Assembly (NCBI RefSeq): GCF_006636215.1
Contig: NZ_VIFM01000022.1
Location: forward strand, 1-64,000
Reading direction: 5' to 3'
Length of the DNA stretch: 64,000 nt
Origin: Myxococcus llanfairpwllgwyngyllgogerychwyrndrobwllllantysiliogogogochensis
Lineage (GTDB): Bacteria; Myxococcota; Myxococcia; Myxococcales; Myxococcaceae
Shown here: positions 27,817 through 35,877 of the stretch, piece after piece
Numbering within the stretch: position 1 is the first letter of the stretch
How the letters are laid out: every line of letters begins with the position of its first letter
Position numbers and translations under genes: made by a program
Notes under the pieces: model-generated
Seen by the model: the letters and a program-made list of their open reading frames with translations, nothing else
What the model was told of the DNA's origin: nothing
Database searches by the model: none

Positions 27817-28856
27817 CGTCGAAGCCGCGCACGGTGGCGGACTCTCCGCGCGCGCTCTTGCACCTGCTCTACAACGGCGCGAAGGCGGTGGACGTGGTGG
27901 AGGCGTCGCTCCAGCTGGGTCTGCTCGACTCGCTGGAGGGGCCCGCCCCCATCTCGCTGGCGGAGCTTTCCGCGAGGCACGGCCTTTTGCCGGGCCGGCT
28001 CTACAAGCTGCTGGACTGCCTGGAGAGCCTGAGCCTGGTGACGCGCGAGCAGGACACGGACGCGCTCGCGTCGGCGCGCTACCACGCGGTGCCGGGGCTG
28101 CGCGAGGCAGCCGTCGCCGTGGTGGGGCCGCGGGGCCGGGAGAAGGACCGCGAGAAGTTCGCCTGGCACAAGCTGCACGGGCGGCTGCCCGAGGTGCTGC
28201 GCGGTCAGCACTCCATCTCCCCCGACGACTTCGACTGGCCCCTGCGCACGCCGGAGCAGTTGGAGGGCTTCGAGACGAGCATGGCCGCGGGGCTGCCTCC
28301 CATCCTGGAGTCGCTGCGCCTGCACGCGCCGAGGCTGTGGAAGGACGGCGTACGCGTGCTCGACGTGGGTGGCGGTGACGGCAGCCTCGCGGCGTTGATG
28401 ACGCGCGAGCACCCCGCCGCGCGCGTGGACGTCTACAACCTGCCGGCCACCCAGGCGCTGGTGGAGCGCACGCGCGAGCGCTTCGGCCTGGCCGCATCCC
28501 AGCTGGGCTTCGTGGGCGGAGACTTCCTCACGGAGCCCCTGCCCTCCGGCTACGACGTGATGACGTTCGTCCGCGTGCTGCACGACTGGTCCGCGCAGAC
28601 GGCGCAGGCGCTGCTGAAGGCCGCGTGGGAGGCGCTGCCCTCCGGGGGACGCGTCGTCATCTGCGAGGAGTTCCGCACACCCGAGCGGCTGGCCGCGCAG
28701 TTCTTCTGGACGTACTTCCTCATCGGCGTGGACTCGTGCGTCAGCCGGCTGCGCGAGGTGGAGCTCTACGTCCAGATGCTCGAGGGCGCGGGCTTCCAGC
28801 GCGTCGACGTGCTGCGCGGCGGGCCCTTCGAGCTGGTGACGGCCGTGAAGCCCTGA
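27813..28856 (+). CDS. SAM-dependent methyltransferase, acetylserotonin O-methyltransferase type
   Basis: 347 residues from a GTG at 27813 that shares bases with the upstream TGA. The N-terminal winged-helix dimerisation domain (about 15-110, with LYNGAKAVDVVEASLQLGLL and LPGRLYKLLDCLESLSLV) is followed by a class I methyltransferase domain: motif I VLDVGGGDGSLAALM, acidic strand VDVYNLP, and motif with FVRVLHDW near the catalytic region. Such enzymes methylate phenolic oxygen or aromatic carbon in natural-product pathways. Tight coupling to the dioxygenase-fold gene suggests that the two act on one aromatic substrate. A strong stem-loop follows the gene. Confidence 0.85.
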   Translation: MTSKPRTVADSPRALLHLLYNGAKAVDVVEASLQLGLLDSLEGPAPISLAELSARHGLLPGRLYKLLDCLESLSLVTREQDTDALASARYHAVPGLREAAVAVVGPRGREKDREKFAWHKLHGRLPEVLRGQHSISPDDFDWPLRTPEQLEGFETSMAAGLPPILESLRLHAPRLWKDGVRVLDVGGGDGSLAALMTREHPAARVDVYNLPATQALVERTRERFGLAASQLGFVGGDFLTEPLPSGYDVMTFVRVLHDWSAQTAQALLKAAWEALPSGGRVVICEEFRTPERLAAQFFWTYFLIGVDSCVSRLREVELYVQMLEGAGFQRVDVLRGGPFELVTAVKP

Positions 28857-28886
28857 CGTCGTCGTCCAATCCCGGAGACGACAGCA

Positions 28887-28927
28887 CGGGCCAGGGCAGA
28901 CACCACGTCCTGCTCTGCCCTGGCCCG
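28887..28927. terminator. Bidirectional terminator between convergent genes
   Basis: A perfect 14-bp stem (CGGGCCAGGGCAGA with TCTGCCCTGGCCCG) and a 13-base loop sit between the convergent methyltransferase and response-regulator genes. It is the strongest hairpin noted in the window. There is no T-tract, but position and symmetry fit termination from both sides. Confidence 0.65.
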
Positions 28928-29049
28928 CTGGGGACCTTCCTCGCGACGACCCGTGCGCTTGGGGGGAGGGGGGAGGAGCGCCAGGGTCTTCACACCCTGA
29001 CACGCCCGCGCGCACGTGCCCATTGCCTGCAAGTGCCGGCCCCGGGGAC

Positions 29050-29751
29050 TCAGACTCCTGCCGGGCGGTGAACACCCAGCTGACATGCGAGCACCGCCAG
29101 CTGCGTGCGGTTCTCCGAGCCCAGCTTCTTGTAGATGCTGGTGATGTGCGCCTTCACCGTGCGCTCGGTGATGCTCAGACACGCGGCGATTTTGAGGTTG
29201 TCCGCGCCCGCGGCCACGTAGCCCAGCACCTCCCGCTCGCGCGGCGTCAGGAGCCCCAACTCCACGCCGCCCATGGGCACCTCCTCCTGCGGCATGAAGC
29301 CGGGGACGGAAGGGACCCAGGACAATCCCGTAGGCATCAGCCGCTCGCCGCGCGCCACGCGCGTCACCGCTTCCACCACCTCCGCGCAACCCACGTTGTG
29401 TTTCCAGAGGTACCCCGCCGCGCCCGCCTGGAGACACTGCTCGACGACTTCGGGCTCGTGGTGGCTCGACAGCACCAGCGCCTTCACCGTCGGATAGAAG
29501 TCATGCAGACACTGCAGCGCCGTCATGCCCGTGGTCGTTCCATCCTGGTCCGGCGGCTCCAGGCGTAAGTCCAGCACGGCCACGTGCGGCATCTGCTCCC
29601 GCACCCGCGCCAGGAAAGGCGGTGTCTGCGCGCAGCGCGCCACCACGTCCATCCCGGCGCTCTCCAGTACCAATACCAGACTCTCCCTGAAGACCTGCTG
29701 GTCTTCCAGGAGGGCCACTCGGATTCGCTCGTTGGAAATGTCTGTTGTCAT
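29050..29751 (-). CDS. NarL/LuxR-type response regulator
   Basis: 233 residues from the ATG at 29751, which has GGAG five bases upstream; GTG codons just before it are less well placed. The receiver domain has phospho-acceptor D61 (VAVLDLRLEPP), a longer than usual loop after it (PPDQDGTTTGM), and the Lys in GYLWKHN. A linker of about 30 residues leads to a LuxR helix-turn-helix (LTPREREVLGYVAAGADNLK, then ITERTVKAHITSIYKKLGSE). It should bind DNA when phosphorylated. It is divergent from a histidine kinase, the likely partner, and three GTTCAA repeats lie between them. Confidence 0.9.
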   Translation of the reverse strand: MTTDISNERIRVALLEDQQVFRESLVLVLESAGMDVVARCAQTPPFLARVREQMPHVAVLDLRLEPPDQDGTTTGMTALQCLHDFYPTVKALVLSSHHEPEVVEQCLQAGAAGYLWKHNVGCAEVVEAVTRVARGERLMPTGLSWVPSVPGFMPQEEVPMGGVELGLLTPREREVLGYVAAGADNLKIAACLSITERTVKAHITSIYKKLGSENRTQLAVLACQLGVHRPAGV

Positions 29752-30063
29752 CACCACTCCAGATGCAGTCCGTGCTCTCGCGATTCAGCGCGCCGAGCAC
29801 CGCACCAGTTGCCGTGTTCATCAGAGGATGTTCAAAGAGTGTTCAAGGAACGTTCAAGGTGAGGAGTTTCCATCGTTCCTGGGGCCCTCCATTCACAAGA
29901 CGAAATCGATGGCGGACCTTCATCCGTATGTCAGACATCCAGACTCCGCGCAGCGGGATTTGGACACGCAGTCCACACAACCCATACCCGTGCGGGCTGA
30001 ACGTCCGCACTCGTGGGTCCCCCGCTCTTGCCGCTGTCCACGGCCTGGGTTACAGCTCAAATC
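29752..30063. other. Divergent control region of the NarL-type regulator and its kinase
   Basis: These 312 bases contain the GTTCAA direct-repeat array (29816-29857) close to the regulator gene and a less GC-rich stretch near 29880-29960. No convincing -35/-10 or sigma-54 pair was found. No small gene is evident. Confidence 0.45.
29816..29857. repeat. GTTCAA direct repeats on an 11-bp period
   Basis: GTTCAA occurs at 29830, 29841 and 29852, exactly one helical turn apart, with GTTCAT at 29816. Repeats on one DNA face are typical of cooperative response-regulator binding. It is a candidate autoregulatory site for the adjacent NarL-type protein. Confidence 0.5.
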
Positions 30064-31284
30064 ATGTCACCCGCGTCTTTGCCTGAGAATGAACTCTCGG
30101 CCATCGCTGAAAAGGTGAGGAAGACACACGGCCCTGACTTCGCGCACGAGCCCCAGGCGCCCGCCAGACACTCCTGGGCCCTGGAAGGTGTCGCGGGAGC
30201 GCTCGCGGTGCTCCGAGAGGACGTGGTGCTGTGGGTCAACCTGCGATGGCAATCCCTGACACTGGCGCGAGGTCCCTGGCGCCATGTGACGGACAGCGGG
30301 CAGGAGGAAGGGCCCGCACTGCTCACCCTGCGCAGCGTCGTGGCCGCGGAGGCCCGCGCGCTCGGGGTGGAACAGACGGCCCGCACCGCGCGCTACAGCT
30401 ACGCGGGAGGTCACCAGCAGATGGAGGTGCGGGTATGTCGGGTGAGCCGGGAGGCGCCCGTGGTGCTGGTGCTCGCCCGGGACGTCACCGAGCAGGTTCA
30501 CTTGGAGGAGGCGCTGGCACGCGAGCGCCGCGCGCTGGCCGAGCGCGAGCACCTGCGCATGCTCAGCGAGCAGGCCTCCGGCATCGCACATGACCTGAGC
30601 AGTCTGCTGGTGGCGATGAAGCTCCGGCTGGAGATGCTCCAAATGAGCGACCTCAAGCAGGCGGCCCCCGCGGCGGCGCCGCCCGCGCACGTGGACACGC
30701 TCTTGCGCATCGTCGCCGACGCCACCACCCGCCTGTCGCGCCTGCGTGACTTCGCGCGCCAGCGGCCGGAGTCCCCGGTGGAGCCCGTGCAGTTGGCGGA
30801 CGTGGTGCGCGACTCGGTGGAGATTGCCCGCGACGAGCTGGAGTCCCGGGCCGCGAAGCAGGGGCTGACCTTGCTGTTGGACGTGGACGTGCCCCGGCTG
30901 CCGCTGGTGGAGAGCTCCGCGGCGGACCTGCGCTGCGTCTTCCTCAACCTGCTGCGCAACGCGCGCGACGCCATGCCCCAGGGCGGCACCCTGCGCGTGC
31001 GCGGACGCCCGGCGCTGGGGCACTCCATCATCACCGTGGAGGACGAGGGCACCGGCATCCCCGAGGAGCACCTGCTCTCCATCTTCCAGCCCTTCTTCAC
31101 CACCAAGGGCCAGCACGGCACGGGCCTGGGCCTGTCCATGGCCCATGACGTGGTGACGCGCGCTCAGGGCACCCTCACCGCCGCCAACCGCCCGGAGGGG
31201 GGCGCCGTGTTCACCATCACCCTGCCCGCCCTCCAGAGGAAGGCGGCCTCCCGGGAGCGCCCCGCCACCTACCGCTCCGGCTGA
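30064..31284 (+). CDS. Soluble sensor histidine kinase
   Basis: About 406 residues from the ATG at 30064; upstream codons look non-coding and no strong ribosome site is visible. There is no membrane helix. Residues about 35-155 form a PAS-like input region (VAGALAVLREDVVLWVNLRW, ending VLVLARDVTEQVHLEEAL). The dimerisation helix has H-box SGIAHDLSSLLVAMK, and the ATPase region has N-box NLLRNARDAMP and G-boxes DEGTGIP and GTGLGLSMA, the NtrB/HisKA-type arrangement. It is divergent from the NarL-type regulator and is probably its kinase. Confidence 0.85.
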   Translation: MSPASLPENELSAIAEKVRKTHGPDFAHEPQAPARHSWALEGVAGALAVLREDVVLWVNLRWQSLTLARGPWRHVTDSGQEEGPALLTLRSVVAAEARALGVEQTARTARYSYAGGHQQMEVRVCRVSREAPVVLVLARDVTEQVHLEEALARERRALAEREHLRMLSEQASGIAHDLSSLLVAMKLRLEMLQMSDLKQAAPAAAPPAHVDTLLRIVADATTRLSRLRDFARQRPESPVEPVQLADVVRDSVEIARDELESRAAKQGLTLLLDVDVPRLPLVESSAADLRCVFLNLLRNARDAMPQGGTLRVRGRPALGHSIITVEDEGTGIPEEHLLSIFQPFFTTKGQHGTGLGLSMAHDVVTRAQGTLTAANRPEGGAVFTITLPALQRKAASRERPATYRSG

Positions 31285-31313
31285 AGACGGCCCGGGTCCA
31301 TGAGGCAGCGGGG

Positions 31314-31331
31314 CGGGTGGAGACACACCCG
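31314..31331 (+). terminator. Short hairpin after the soluble kinase
   Basis: CGGGTG and CACCCG pair around a six-base loop, 30 bases beyond the stop. Stability is moderate and there is no T-run. Confidence 0.3.
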
Positions 31332-31393
31332 GACACCCCGGCACGTCCTGCCGCCAGCACGAGAAAGTCGGGCCCCCGGAGGACAGGAGGGTG

Positions 31394-31422
31394 GCGACAG
31401 GGACGCGAGCCTAGGTGATAAT
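31394..31422 (+). promoter_or_regulatory. Promoter candidate for the single-domain regulator at 31498
   Basis: GCGACA and GATAAT are separated by exactly 17 bases (4 of 6 and 5 of 6 matches to sigma-70 boxes). The -10 lies in a locally AT-rich patch 75 bases before the gene. Confidence 0.45.
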
Positions 31423-31497
31423 CCGTAGGCCACCCGGCCTGGTGGCGATATCCGGTGGGCGGCGGCACCCAATCCGCGCTCTCAAGGGGGAGGCGTC

Positions 31498-31902
31498 ATG
31501 TCGGAGATGAAGATCCGCGTGCTGGTGGTGGATGATGACCAGGAGCAGCTCACCCTGGCGGAGCGCTCGTTGTCCGCGTTTGGTTTCGATGTTCGGACGC
31601 ACCGCTCGTCACTGGGCGTGTCCAACCTGGTGCGCACGACGCTGCCGGACCTGGTGCTGCTGGACGTGAACATCCCCGCGCTCACCGGCGACAAGGTGCT
31701 GACGCTGGCGAGGGGACAGGCGCCGGCGGGGACGCGCTTCGTGCTCTTCTCCGCCTCGGACGAGTCCAAGCTGCGCGCGCTGGCGCTGGCCTCGGGCGCG
31801 GACGGCTACATCACCAAGAGCACCCAGGGCGAGGAGCTGGCGAAGAAGCTCCACGCCATCTACGCCAAGGGCCGCGCCGTCGTGGCCGCGCCGGCCCCGT
31901 AG
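31498..31902 (+). CDS. Single-domain response regulator, paralogue of 26378-26773
   Basis: 134 residues forming one receiver: VDDD at 11-14, D56 in LVLLDVNIPAL, Ser in LFSASD and Lys in GYITKS. It is close along its whole length to the regulator at 26378 (shared SLGVSNLV-like, GDKV, SASDESKL and GADGYI segments), including identical spacing of catalytic residues. A strong GGGGGAGG ribosome site precedes the ATG. Unlike its paralogue it is not attached to a kinase gene; the nearest kinase is the soluble one 213 bases upstream. It could serve as an alternative acceptor for the same relay. Confidence 0.9.
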   Translation: MSEMKIRVLVVDDDQEQLTLAERSLSAFGFDVRTHRSSLGVSNLVRTTLPDLVLLDVNIPALTGDKVLTLARGQAPAGTRFVLFSASDESKLRALALASGADGYITKSTQGEELAKKLHAIYAKGRAVVAAPAP

Positions 31903-31912
31903 CGTCCGGCGC

Positions 31913-33217
31913 TCAGCTCAACAGCTCCGCCATCTCCAGGAAGACGCCGCGGAAGTCACCCCGCGCGCCGATGAGCCGCAGGTTCTGCGCCAGCCCTCCC
32001 GTGGAGCGGAAGAACATCACCGCTTCCGGCGGCGGCTTGATTTTGAGGAAGCGCGCCGCGTTGCGGGTGAAGTGGTTGCGCATGTCGCGGGTGATTTCGC
32101 AGGACATGTAGTCGTACGGCGTCAGCCGCATGGGCCTGCCGGCGATGTGGAGCACCTCGCGGATGAGGTCCGCGGCCTCCTCGCCCGGCAGCTCCACGGT
32201 GAAGCCCACCTCCTGGCTCAGCCGCAGGATGTCCATGGGCTCCAGCCGCATGGACTGCAGGAACATGCGCCGGTTGGCGTCCACGAAGCGCGGGCTGAAG
32301 CGCTTGATGGAGCCGAAGTCCAACAGCCCCAGCCGCCCGTCCGGCATCACCATGAAGTTGCCCGGGTGCGGGTCCGCGTGGATTTCGCCCGAGCCGAAGA
32401 AGGGCCCGTACGTCGCGCGGATGAGCTGCCGCGACACGCGGAAGCGCTCGTCGTTGGAGTCGACCGTCGTCACCCAGTCCTTGAGGGTGGGCCCCTCCAA
32501 CAACTCCAGCGTCAGCACGCGCTCGGCGCTGTGGCTGGCGATGACCTGGGGGACATACAGGTCCTTCAGCTCCGCCACGCCGCGCGCGAAGCCCTCCGCC
32601 AGCGACGCCTCGCGGCGGTAGTCCAGCTCCAGCAGCAGCTCGTCGCGGAACTCGTTGAAGTAGGCCGAGCCGTCCATCAACCGCGACGCCTTGGAGACCG
32701 TCTTCACGACGAGGCCCAGGTTCTCCATGTCGTGGGTGAGCGACTCGGCGATGCCCGGGTACTGCACCTTCACCGCGACGACGCGGCCGTCCTCCAGCAC
32801 CGCGCGGTGCACCTGTCCCAGCGACGCGGCGGCCAGGGGCTCCCGGCTGAACTCGCGGAAGGCGTCCTCGGGGGCCGCGCCCAGCTCCTGGCGCACCACG
32901 CGCGTCACCATGTCGTAGGACATGGCGGGCGCCTGGTTCTGCAGCCGCGCCAGCACCTGCCGCACCTCCGGGGTGAGCAGGTCCGGGTCCATGGAGATGG
33001 CCTGGCCCAGCTTCATGGCCGCGCCCTTCAGCTCTCCCAGGGTGGCGACGAGCTTCTCCGCGGAGCTCTTGCTGAGCAGTTCCGGCGTGCCGCCAGCCAG
33101 GCGCTTCGCGCTGCTCATGAGCACGTCGGTGCCCACCTGCATGGAGAGGCCCGCCAACTTGCGCAGCCGGGTGAAGCGGCCCTGGGGAGGAAGCGAGTCG
33201 TCGGAGTCGGAGGCCAT
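31913..33217 (-). CDS. AarF/ABC1/UbiB-family atypical kinase
   Basis: 434 residues with all marks of the UbiB family: KLGQ at 69-72, the Ala-rich nucleotide loop AAASLGQV at 129-136, invariant K150 in VAVKVQYPG, catalytic HADPHPGNF and LLDFGS. The family acts in coenzyme Q or other prenyl-lipid homeostasis as ATPases rather than protein kinases. No C-terminal transmembrane pair is obvious, unlike E. coli UbiB, so this belongs to the shorter AarF-like group. It is monocistronic, convergent with the regulator gene, with stops ten bases apart. Confidence 0.85.
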   Translation of the reverse strand: MASDSDDSLPPQGRFTRLRKLAGLSMQVGTDVLMSSAKRLAGGTPELLSKSSAEKLVATLGELKGAAMKLGQAISMDPDLLTPEVRQVLARLQNQAPAMSYDMVTRVVRQELGAAPEDAFREFSREPLAAASLGQVHRAVLEDGRVVAVKVQYPGIAESLTHDMENLGLVVKTVSKASRLMDGSAYFNEFRDELLLELDYRREASLAEGFARGVAELKDLYVPQVIASHSAERVLTLELLEGPTLKDWVTTVDSNDERFRVSRQLIRATYGPFFGSGEIHADPHPGNFMVMPDGRLGLLDFGSIKRFSPRFVDANRRMFLQSMRLEPMDILRLSQEVGFTVELPGEEAADLIREVLHIAGRPMRLTPYDYMSCEITRDMRNHFTRNAARFLKIKPPPEAVMFFRSTGGLAQNLRLIGARGDFRGVFLEMAELLS

Positions 33218-33295
33218 GGGTACCCCTGGATTAACGAGGAGCCACCCCCCAGACGCAAGACACCGCTTCCGCGTTGCACGCGCCCGGCCGCCCGC

Positions 33296-35095
33296 CTAAC
33301 GCGGTGTGGGCGTGTTGCGCAGCCGGGCCCGCAGTGAGCGCCAGCGCTTGAGGCCCTCCAAATCCAACGGGTCCATCCGCACCGCCTGCTCGTAGGCGGC
33401 GAGCGCTTCCTGGAGCCGCCCCACCGACGACAGCGCGTCCCCGGACAGCCGCTGCACCGCCGCGCGGCCATCCCGCCCGGGGTTCTCCGCGAGGAAGCGG
33501 CGGCGGCAGTTCTCCAACGCGGTGACGGTGAGGCCCGCGGAGAGGCAGCGCTCCACCCCTTCCACGTTGCCCAGTCTGGCGTCGTATTCGGCCCGCCGCT
33601 CCACGTGACCCAGCACGTGCAGCGCGGACGTCACCCGCTCGTTCACCCGCTCCAGCTGGGCACGCTGGCCCAGCGACAGGTTGCGGCTCTTGAGTGGCTC
33701 CAGCGCCGTACGAGCGCGCTGGGTACCGGCCCGCAGCGTCTCCGGGGTGGCGTCGCGAGGCACCTCCAGCACCGCGTAGTGGTCACCCGCCAGGCGGGCC
33801 CTGAAGCCCTGGAGCACCCGCTCCGCCACCGCGTCCTCCTGCATGGGGGACGGAGGGGGCGTGGGTGGCTCCAACCGCACGCCGGACTTCAGCCGGGTCA
33901 GCGCTTCCTGGAAGGCGGGCGATGTGTCGCGCAGCTGGACGCCGAAGCCCGGCGTCATGCGCCACCCTCGCGCCTGCTCCTCCGTCACGTGGCGCACCAC
34001 CTGCCCCGTGCAGGCCAGCTCACCACCGGGCAGCCGCAGGAGGAAGCCCACGTCGGACAGGAGCGGCGGCGGCGACGCGGTGGTGTGGAGGAAGAGGCCG
34101 GCGCGGCCCACCCACTCACAGCGCAGCTCTTGCGAGTGCGGCGTGCCCGCCATGCGCACCCGCGCGGTGAAGCCGGGAATCACGGGCTCGGGCTCGGGCG
34201 CGAGCGCGGTGGCCAGCGCCGCGCGCAGGTCCGAGGCCTGGGCGAAACGGTCCGCGGGACGCTTGGCCAGCGCGCGGAGCAGCACGCGCGACAACGAGGG
34301 CGGCACGCCGGGTTGCACCTCGTGCGGCGGCACCGGCTGCTTCTGGAGGTGACCGATGAGCACCTCCGCCGCCGTGCGGCCCGCGAAGGGCACGCGCCCG
34401 GTGAGCAGGAAGTAGCCCAGCACTCCCACCGCGTAGATGTCCGTGCGCGCGTCCACCACGTCGTCGCCGCACTGCTCGGGGGCCATGAACTCCGGCGTCC
34501 CCAGGAGCACGCCCACTTCCGTGGTGTGCAGGCCCGCCGGACGCGACAGCAGCTTGGCGATGCCGAAGTCCAACAGCTTCACGCGCTGGCGGCCCAACAG
34601 GCCCGGCACCAGGAAGACGTTGGCCGGCTTCAAGTCGCGGTGGACGATGCCGTGCGCATGCGCGGCGCCCAGCGCGTCACACACCTGCGAGAGCAGATCC
34701 ACCACCACCGACGGCGAAAGCGGCCCCTTCGCGAAGGCCGCCAGGCTCTGCCCCTCCAGGTACTCCATGACGAGGTAGGGGCGCCCGTCGCGCACGTCCA
34801 AATCGTAGAGCGCGACGACGTTCTCGTGCTGCACCACCGTCAGCGTGCGCGCCTCCGACAAGAAGCGGGCGACGAGGTCCGGGTCCTGCGCCAGGTGCGC
34901 GTGCAGCACCTTGATGGCGACGCGCTTCTGGATGAGGGCGTGCTCGGCCAGCATCACCGTGCCCATGCCACCCCGGCCCAGCTCCTTCAGCAGCTTGAAG
35001 TGTCCCAGCTGCTGCCCCACCAGTGAGTTGGTGGGCGTGGCGGGCACCGGCGTGGGCTCCACCAGCATCGGCGGAGGCGTCCCCGCGTACAGCAT
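33296..35095 (-). CDS. Ser/Thr protein kinase with PilZ-like, J-like and TPR regions
   Basis: About 599 residues from the ATG at 35095, preceded by GGAGGG; codons upstream are not part of the protein. The Hanks-type kinase domain occupies about 30-295: G-loop LGRGGMGTV, K62, HRDLKPAN with D154, DFG with D176, and GTPEFMAPEQ. Residues about 305-405 resemble a PilZ domain (RVRMAG through PGFGVQL), but the c-di-GMP-binding motifs are degenerate. About 425-515 is J-domain-like (DHYAVLEVPRDATPETLRA) without HPD, and the C-terminus is TPR-like. No membrane helix is seen, so it is cytoplasmic. A sigma-54-type promoter lies upstream. Confidence 0.85.
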   Translation of the reverse strand: MLYAGTPPPMLVEPTPVPATPTNSLVGQQLGHFKLLKELGRGGMGTVMLAEHALIQKRVAIKVLHAHLAQDPDLVARFLSEARTLTVVQHENVVALYDLDVRDGRPYLVMEYLEGQSLAAFAKGPLSPSVVVDLLSQVCDALGAAHAHGIVHRDLKPANVFLVPGLLGRQRVKLLDFGIAKLLSRPAGLHTTEVGVLLGTPEFMAPEQCGDDVVDARTDIYAVGVLGYFLLTGRVPFAGRTAAEVLIGHLQKQPVPPHEVQPGVPPSLSRVLLRALAKRPADRFAQASDLRAALATALAPEPEPVIPGFTARVRMAGTPHSQELRCEWVGRAGLFLHTTASPPPLLSDVGFLLRLPGGELACTGQVVRHVTEEQARGWRMTPGFGVQLRDTSPAFQEALTRLKSGVRLEPPTPPPSPMQEDAVAERVLQGFRARLAGDHYAVLEVPRDATPETLRAGTQRARTALEPLKSRNLSLGQRAQLERVNERVTSALHVLGHVERRAEYDARLGNVEGVERCLSAGLTVTALENCRRRFLAENPGRDGRAAVQRLSGDALSSVGRLQEALAAYEQAVRMDPLDLEGLKRWRSLRARLRNTPTPR

Positions 35096-35253
35096 CGTGT
35101 TGCCCTCCGCGGGCGTGTTCCGATGCGGGCGCACCCAGGTCGGGCACTCGCTGGGGTCGGAGTGCGAAGGCACGCAGGAGCAGGTGGCGTTCTGGAGGAA
35201 CACGGGGAGCGGGATGGGGACGACTGGGACAGGGGTCTATTGCGCGGTGTCTC

Positions 35254-35269
35254 TGCGAGCCATGTGCCA
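35254..35269 (-). promoter_or_regulatory. Sigma-54-type promoter of the Ser/Thr kinase gene
   Basis: On the minus strand TGGCAC-N5-TCGCA gives the required GG-N10-GC spacing, with one mismatch in the -12 box (TTGCA). It lies about 160 bases upstream of the kinase start, allowing a leader of roughly 150 bases. Confidence 0.5.
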
Positions 35270-35832
35270 CCCACGATTCAACCGTGCTGGCGTTCAATCT
35301 TCATGCGGAAAGGCTGGATGGACTTCGGGTTCCGGACAGTGGCGGGAGAAGACCTCCCGTCTGACTGAAATTGTCCCCCTCTCTCTCCGCAGAAACTACA
35401 GCCATTCGGTTGAAAACATTACCGCCTGCCTCGCTTTCGGAGGCCTGGATGCGGGGAATCCATTTCTCTCTGTCGCACTCTCATGTTTTCCGGAAGACGT
35501 TCCATGCCTTTCCGGAGTCCGCGCCCCATCCCCCACGTGAAGACGCATGGGGTGGGGTTCCTTGAGTCGAAAGATGTGACGGGAGTGCACGGGCGTCCGG
35601 AACGCGCCGCTACAGGTCGCCACGCGGGGTGCTCACGCCGACATGAGCCTGGGGCTCGCGACGCGAGGAACCGTGCGCGGCGCGCACGCGGGTGACGGCC
35701 TGGACTGAAACGGGAAGCGCCTCCGAGCGGGGCCTCGTGGGCACCGCGGGAGGGCCTCGACCGGGAGTCTGCTGCTTCGCGAGGGCGACCCGCGCGGGGC
35801 CACGCGCTCGGGCCCTGGCAACATGGTGGGAG

Positions 35833-35864
35833 GGCCGTCCCACTCCAGGATGAGCGGGACGGCC
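35833..35864 (-). terminator. Hairpin after the repeat-bearing lipoprotein gene
   Basis: GGCCGTCCC pairs perfectly with GGGACGGCC over a 14-base loop, starting 14 bases beyond the minus-strand stop. There is no T-run. Confidence 0.4.
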
Positions 35865-35877
35865 TCCTGAAGCGACC

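Larger units (their letters stand above)
35096..35877. other. 782-base intergenic region
   Basis: Apart from the sigma-54-type promoter at 35254-35269 and the hairpin at 35833-35864, I can support no gene here. Short open frames exist on both strands but lack convincing codon bias or ribosome sites. A less GC-rich stretch at about 35370-35500 could hold activator sites for the kinase promoter. Confidence 0.5.

Noticed and set aside
33240-33295. Sigma-54-like GG-N10-GC upstream of the AarF-type gene
   Set aside because: Very GC-rich sequence gives this spacing by chance; the -24 box is poor.
33990-34200. c-di-GMP-binding PilZ domain in the Ser/Thr kinase
   Set aside because: The fold pattern is plausible but the RxxxR and (D/N)xSxxG motifs are not intact, so binding is not claimed.
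35371-35565. Small plus-strand gene in the 782-base gap
   Set aside because: No ribosome site, unusual composition and overlap with equally long open frames on the other strand.
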